Origin: JAAYWY01 sp050945275
GTDB lineage: Bacteria > Bacillota > DTU030 > DUMP01
DNA length: 9,005 nucleotides
Assembly (NCBI GenBank): GCA_050945275.1
Contig: JBMNSQ010000070.1
Span: 1-9,005 of the forward strand
Direction of reading: 5' to 3'
Shown: positions 5,760-9,005 of the stretch, piece after piece
How positions within the stretch are numbered: the first letter of the stretch is position 1
Layout: each line of letters starts with the position of its first letter
Notes under the pieces: model-generated
What the model saw: only the letters and a program-made list of their open reading frames with translations
Database searches by the model: none
What the model was told of the DNA's origin: nothing
Translations under genes and position numbers: made by a program

Positions 5760-6752
5760 ATGGCCGAAGTGCTTTCCCAAAACGAAATAGATATTCTTTT
5801 AGCTGCACTTTCCAGCGGCAGTGTGGATGTAGAGGATATCAAAGAAGAGAAGCAACAAAAAAAGATTAGGACCTACGATTTTAGACGACCTAATCGTTTT
5901 TCAAAGGAACAAATCCGCACCTTATATATGTTGCACGATAATTTTACGCGTCTTCTTAGTACTTTTTTGGCTGCACAGCTTAGAACCCCGGCAAAAATAG
6001 AATTGCTGTCGGTGGAGGAGATGACATTTGATGAATTTACTCGGTCGGTAGCTAACCCTACGGTCATGGCCCAGGCCCATTCCGCCGAGCTTAAAGGACA
6101 GATACTGTTGGAATTGAACCCGACGTTGGCTTTTTCTTTGATAGAGCGTTTACTGGGTGGTAAGGCTACTGTGAAGGTCGATGTCCGGCCATTGACAGAT
6201 ATCGAACTGGCGGTATTGGAGCGACTTCTTAGCCGCGTGCTCCATGTACTCGCGGAAGCTTGGGTTCATGTTTCACCCCTTAAATTAACACTGGAGCGTA
6301 TGGAAACAAACCCCCAATTTGTTCAGATCATTGCTCCGACTGAAATGGTAGCTTTGGTTTCATTTCAGGTTAAGGTAGATGAGGCTGAAGGGCTGTTTAA
6401 CTTTTGCTATCCTTACTTAGCACTTAAATCGGTTGCACCAAAACTTAGTGCCCATCATTGGTTCTCGGCAATGGATCCGCGGGTAGCGCCGGCTAACCAA
6501 GAGGCATTGCAGCAGCGACTGGCCGACACTAAGGTGCAGCTCATGGCCCAATTAGGTCGGGCTAAGATTACCGTCCATGAACTACTGAACCTTCAAATCG
6601 GGGATGTGGTTGAACTAGAAAGCCGTGCTGGTGGTGATATTATGCTACTTATCGGCTCGCGGCCCAAGTTTTGGGCTAGTCCTGGCCGTGTGAATGGGCG
6701 GCTGGGACTTAAAATCAGTGCTCCCTACAAAGGAGATGAAAACCATGGCTGA
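5760..6752 (+). CDS. fliM: Flagellar motor switch protein FliM
   Basis: FliM links FliG to the lower C-ring and receives CheY-P, changing rotation direction. The 330-residue protein starts with the CheY-P docking peptide LSQNEIDILLAAL (5-17). Then come YDFRRPNRFSKEQIRTLYML and the CheC-like middle domain, with VEEMTFDEFTRSVANPTVM and IERLLGGKA (128-136), where FliM often has GGxG. The C-terminal SpoA/FliN-like domain spans about 253-322, with VQLMAQLGRAKITVHELLNL, QIGDVVEL and GRLGLKI. AAGAAGGTGAT precedes ATG 5760, 14 bases after fliL. The stop overlaps fliY by eight bases. Confidence 0.95.
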   Translation: MAEVLSQNEIDILLAALSSGSVDVEDIKEEKQQKKIRTYDFRRPNRFSKEQIRTLYMLHDNFTRLLSTFLAAQLRTPAKIELLSVEEMTFDEFTRSVANPTVMAQAHSAELKGQILLELNPTLAFSLIERLLGGKATVKVDVRPLTDIELAVLERLLSRVLHVLAEAWVHVSPLKLTLERMETNPQFVQIIAPTEMVALVSFQVKVDEAEGLFNFCYPYLALKSVAPKLSAHHWFSAMDPRVAPANQEALQQRLADTKVQLMAQLGRAKITVHELLNLQIGDVVELESRAGGDIMLLIGSRPKFWASPGRVNGRLGLKISAPYKGDENHG

Positions 6753-7866
6753 AAAGCTTCTAAGCCAAGAAGAAATAGATGCTCTCTTAACAATGAGAGC
6801 TGAAAACAAACACCAGCACCTGGATGACTTGGAGATCGATGCCTTGGGTGAGATCGGTAATATCGCCATGGGCACAGCGGCTACGGCCTTGTCCATGTTG
6901 TTGGGACAAGAAGTTAAGATAACCACTCCTACGGTGGTAGTAACTACTGAGGAAGAGCTGAAAAGAAATTATCCACATCCTTATGTTTTATTGGAAGTAA
7001 GTTATGAGCAAGGGCTCGAGGGAACAAACCTTTTGATAGTTGAAGAAAAAGATGCGTTGCTTATTTCTGAACTCATGATGGGTGGCAATGTTGTACCAGA
7101 GGACGTAAAGCAGCTAGACGAAATGAGATTGTCAGCTGTGGGCGAAGCCATGAACCAAATGATGGGTTCTTCAGCTACTGCTATCTCTACTGTATTTAGT
7201 AAAAAGATCAGCATATCGCCTCCAAATGTTCACTATAAGAACTTAGCGGACACCAATCTTACTTCGTTTAGTGGTTCGACATCACAGCTCGTTCGAATTT
7301 CTTTTTCTATGACCATAGGCGCATTGGCCGATAGCCAAATCATGCAGATTTTACCCCTCGACTTTGCTAAGGAGATGGTAAGAACATTAGTAGGAACAAT
7401 GGCGGATGGCCAAGAAGCCAATGGTAACGGGAAAGCGTCTAATGGAACTATGCCACTCGCTCCAATAAGTTCTATGGCTAAGGAACAAGTTGACGACTCA
7501 GCTAAGTCAAAACAGCCAATTAAGGGGGAGCCAATGCCTGCACAAGACAAGATAGTGCAACCGGTAGCATTTGCACCACTGGTCACCGAGCAACCGTCTT
7601 CGTCGGCGACTAATTTGGATTTACTGCTAGACATACCTTTGGAGGTGGTCGTGGAACTTGGGCGAACCAAGAGACTTATAAAAGAAGTATTGGAACTTGG
7701 GGTTGGCTCGGTTATTGAGTTGGATAAGTTAGCCGGTGAACCAGTAGATGTTGTTGTTAACGGGAAGCTGGTGGCCCGGGGTGAAGTCGTAGTGATTGAC
7801 GAAAATTTCGGCGTTCGAATAACAGATATTATCACACCAGTTGAACGGGTAAAGCAGTTGCAATAA
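6745..7866 (+). CDS. fliY: Flagellar motor switch phosphatase FliY (CheC-FliN fusion)
   Basis: FliY is the Gram-positive C-ring component that also dephosphorylates CheY-P at the switch. The 373-residue protein has three parts. The N-terminal peptide KLLSQEEIDALL (4-15) matches the CheY-P docking peptide of FliM. The CheC-like domain (about 27-212) has both D/SxxxExxN-x22-P sites intact: Asp32-Glu36-Asn39-Pro62 and Ser130-Glu134-Asn137-Pro160. A low-complexity linker (about 217-289) joins a C-terminal SpoA/FliN domain (about 290-365) with DIPLEVVVELGRTKRLIKEV and LDKLAGEPVDVVVNGKLVAR. ATG 6745 is nine bases after AGGAG. The in-frame ATG at 6736 directly abuts that site and is less likely. A plain FliN is ruled out by the CheC part. 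Confidence 0.95.
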   Translation: MAEKLLSQEEIDALLTMRAENKHQHLDDLEIDALGEIGNIAMGTAATALSMLLGQEVKITTPTVVVTTEEELKRNYPHPYVLLEVSYEQGLEGTNLLIVEEKDALLISELMMGGNVVPEDVKQLDEMRLSAVGEAMNQMMGSSATAISTVFSKKISISPPNVHYKNLADTNLTSFSGSTSQLVRISFSMTIGALADSQIMQILPLDFAKEMVRTLVGTMADGQEANGNGKASNGTMPLAPISSMAKEQVDDSAKSKQPIKGEPMPAQDKIVQPVAFAPLVTEQPSSSATNLDLLLDIPLEVVVELGRTKRLIKEVLELGVGSVIELDKLAGEPVDVVVNGKLVARGEVVVIDENFGVRITDIITPVERVKQLQ

Positions 7867-7870
7867 GAGT

Positions 7871-7877
7871 AGGAGGG
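7871..7877 (+). promoter_or_regulatory. Ribosome binding site supporting the GTG start of cheY
   Basis: AGGAGGG lies six bases before GTG 7884. The next in-frame ATG encodes Met14, after the conserved DD pair that the receiver domain needs, so GTG 7884 must be the start. Confidence 0.75.
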
Positions 7878-7883
7878 TAAGAA

Positions 7884-8246
7884 GTGAGTAATAGAATTCT
7901 AATTGTAGATGATGCAGCTTTTATGCGTATGATGCTTAAAGATATTCTAGTTAAAAATGGCTACGAAGTTGCAGGCGAAGCCCCCAATGGTGTGCTGGCC
8001 GTAGAGCGATATCGTGAGATTAGGCCAGATCTGGTCACCATGGACGTTACTATGCCCGAGATGGATGGCATCACTGCTGTTAAGGAAATTAAAAAGATAG
8101 ATCCTGAGGCTCGGGTTGTTATGTGTAGCGCTATGGGGCAACAGGCTATGGTGATTGAGGCGATTCAGGCCGGCGCCCGAGATTTTATTGTTAAGCCTTT
8201 TCAACCGGAACGAGTTTTAGAAGCTGTTCGCAAAAACTTGGGTTAG
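7884..8246 (+). CDS. cheY: Chemotaxis response regulator CheY
   Basis: CheY is a stand-alone receiver domain. Phosphorylated by CheA, it binds the motor switch and sets rotation direction. The 120-residue protein has all the expected catalytic residues: the acidic pair Asp9-Asp10 (RILIVDDAAFMR), phosphoacceptor Asp54 (PDLVTMDVTMPEMDG), Ser82 at the Thr/Ser switch position (VVMCSAMGQQ) and Lys104 (DFIVKPF). There is no output domain. The GTG start follows fliY by 17 bases with a strong ribosome binding site. Its place straight after fliY matches the Bacillus arrangement and supports a motor CheY rather than an unrelated regulator. Translation starting at the internal ATGs would destroy the fold. 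Confidence 0.95.
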   Translation: MSNRILIVDDAAFMRMMLKDILVKNGYEVAGEAPNGVLAVERYREIRPDLVTMDVTMPEMDGITAVKEIKKIDPEARVVMCSAMGQQAMVIEAIQAGARDFIVKPFQPERVLEAVRKNLG

Positions 8247-8258
8247 AGGCTCTGTGCA

Positions 8259-8837
8259 ATGCGTATCACCAAGGGACATGTAATTATTATAGCTATAGTA
8301 TTGGTGTTGACTATTTATCAACCAGCGGTTGCATCAGAAACAACAAAGGAGTTGCTTACCGCCGGGCAAGGTCAGACCTCTGAAGTGCCGGTTAAAACTG
8401 CTGAAGATCAGTTTAGCCCGGGTCGCATACTTCTTAGGATGATCGTAGGTTTAGTGGCGACCTTGGCCTTGCTAGTGATTATTGGTAAGGTAGTAGCAGG
8501 ACGTCTTGGATTACCTACTAAAGCGGCGGGCTATTTGGTCGTAGTAGACACATTATCTCTTGGACCTAGCAAAGGCTTGATGATTATTAAGGCTGGCAAG
8601 AAATACTATCTTCTTGGGGTAGGCGGTGAGCGTCTAGACCTATTGACGGAACTATCTATCGACGATTTAACCGTTTCCCTGGTCGATTCACCCAACTTTA
8701 CTGATGTTTTGGATCATGCCAAGCCAATAAGGTTAAGTCACTGGCAACAAACCGCTGATGCGTTGCGCCGGCAGATGTGGCAACTACGACGCGGTGGCCT
8801 TACCGAGCATGGTGACTATAAAGAGGAAGGCGAATGA
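8259..8837 (+). CDS. fliO: Flagellar biosynthetic protein FliO (FliZ/FliO family)
   Basis: FliO is a membrane protein that helps assemble the FliP ring of the type III flagellar export gate. The 192-residue protein begins with a signal-peptide-like segment (residues 1-25, hydrophobic core VIIIAIVLVLTIY, possible cleavage after AVA). It has a membrane helix at about 57-76 (ILLRMIVGLVATLALLVIIG). The cytoplasmic FliO domain follows (about 95-135), with VVDTLSLGPSKGLMIIKAG and KKYYLLGVGGERLDLL. The family is poorly conserved, so the call rests on this domain and on the position between cheY and fliP. The ribosome binding site is weak (AGAGG at 8245-8249, nine bases before ATG), which contrasts with its neighbours. 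The stop overlaps the fliP start as ATGA. Confidence 0.88.
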   Translation: MRITKGHVIIIAIVLVLTIYQPAVASETTKELLTAGQGQTSEVPVKTAEDQFSPGRILLRMIVGLVATLALLVIIGKVVAGRLGLPTKAAGYLVVVDTLSLGPSKGLMIIKAGKKYYLLGVGGERLDLLTELSIDDLTVSLVDSPNFTDVLDHAKPIRLSHWQQTADALRRQMWQLRRGGLTEHGDYKEEGE

Positions 8838-9005
8838 TAATGTCGAAGCGCTGTTTAATGGTAGCCTTCCTGCTGGCAATAATCTTGGTGGCAACAGGTC
8901 TTCCGGTGGCAGCTCAGCCATTGCCTTTGCCCCGTCTAGAGTTGGGTGTTACTCCAGCAAGTGAACCACAGGAAGTAGTACTTAGTTTGCAAATATTATT
9001 TCTGC
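8834..9005 (+). CDS. fliP: Flagellar biosynthetic protein FliP, 5' part only
   Basis: FliP builds the core ring of the flagellar export gate in the cytoplasmic membrane. Only the first 57 codons are present; the frame is open at the right edge of the window. The N-terminus is a clear signal peptide (basic KR at 5-6, core VAFLLAIILVATG, likely cleavage after VAA at 27). FliP is a family known to carry a cleaved signal. The end, EVVLSLQILFL, matches the start of the conserved FliP domain. ATG 8834 overlaps the fliO stop, with GAGG seven bases upstream. ATG 8840 is a possible alternative start two codons later. Confidence 0.9.
   Translation, partial: MIMSKRCLMVAFLLAIILVATGLPVAAQPLPLPRLELGVTPASEPQEVVLSLQILFL

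Noticed and set aside
7233..7835. Long minus-strand open frame of 200 codons across fliY
   Set aside because: It is antisense to the well-supported FliY linker and SpoA domain and is rich in Ser, Thr and Pro, as expected from reversing this coding sequence. There is no ribosome binding site or family match.

Overview
The window is one stretch of a bacterial flagellar (fla/che-type) operon. Every gene is on the plus strand and the last one, fliP, runs off the right edge. The best reading of the source is an anaerobic, Gram-positive Firmicute of the Clostridia, near the Moorella/Desulfotomaculum/Peptococcaceae type. Four things point there: the order fliK-flgD-(TIGR02530)-flgE-motA-motB-fliL-fliM-fliY-cheY-fliO-fliP; a FliY (CheC-FliN fusion) in place of a plain FliN; very strong GGAGG ribosome binding sites with some TTG and GTG starts; and a FlgD as short as that of Bacillus. 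The genus cannot be fixed from the sequence alone.

Layout. Positions 1-216 are mostly non-coding. All three plus-strand frames entering from the left close by 145, so at most the last codons of an upstream gene are present, and the gap contains a stem-loop. Hook assembly genes follow: fliK (hook-length control), flgD (hook cap), a conserved flagellar protein of unknown function (TIGR02530) and flgE (hook). Next come motA and motB (stator), fliL (stator-associated), fliM and fliY (switch and CheY-P phosphatase), cheY (response regulator), fliO and fliP (export gate assembly and core). Several junctions overlap (flgD/TIGR02530, motA/motB, motB/fliL, fliM/fliY, fliO/fliP), which suggests co-transcription and translational coupling.

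How the genes work together. FliK and FlgD control polymerisation of FlgE into the hook, with export through the gate that FliO and FliP help to form. MotA/MotB supply torque, stabilised by FliL. CheY-P binds the switch through matching N-terminal peptides on both FliM and FliY, and the CheC-like part of FliY removes the phosphate.

What stands out is modest. Two GC-rich stem-loops with a related core flank flgE. The stator resembles the Na+-driven PomAB/MotPS type. The small flbD/swrD gene often found near motA/fliL is absent. FlgE carries two cysteines. The TIGR02530 protein has an unexplained conserved domain. I see no mobile element, CRISPR array, RNA gene or undescribed multi-gene system.
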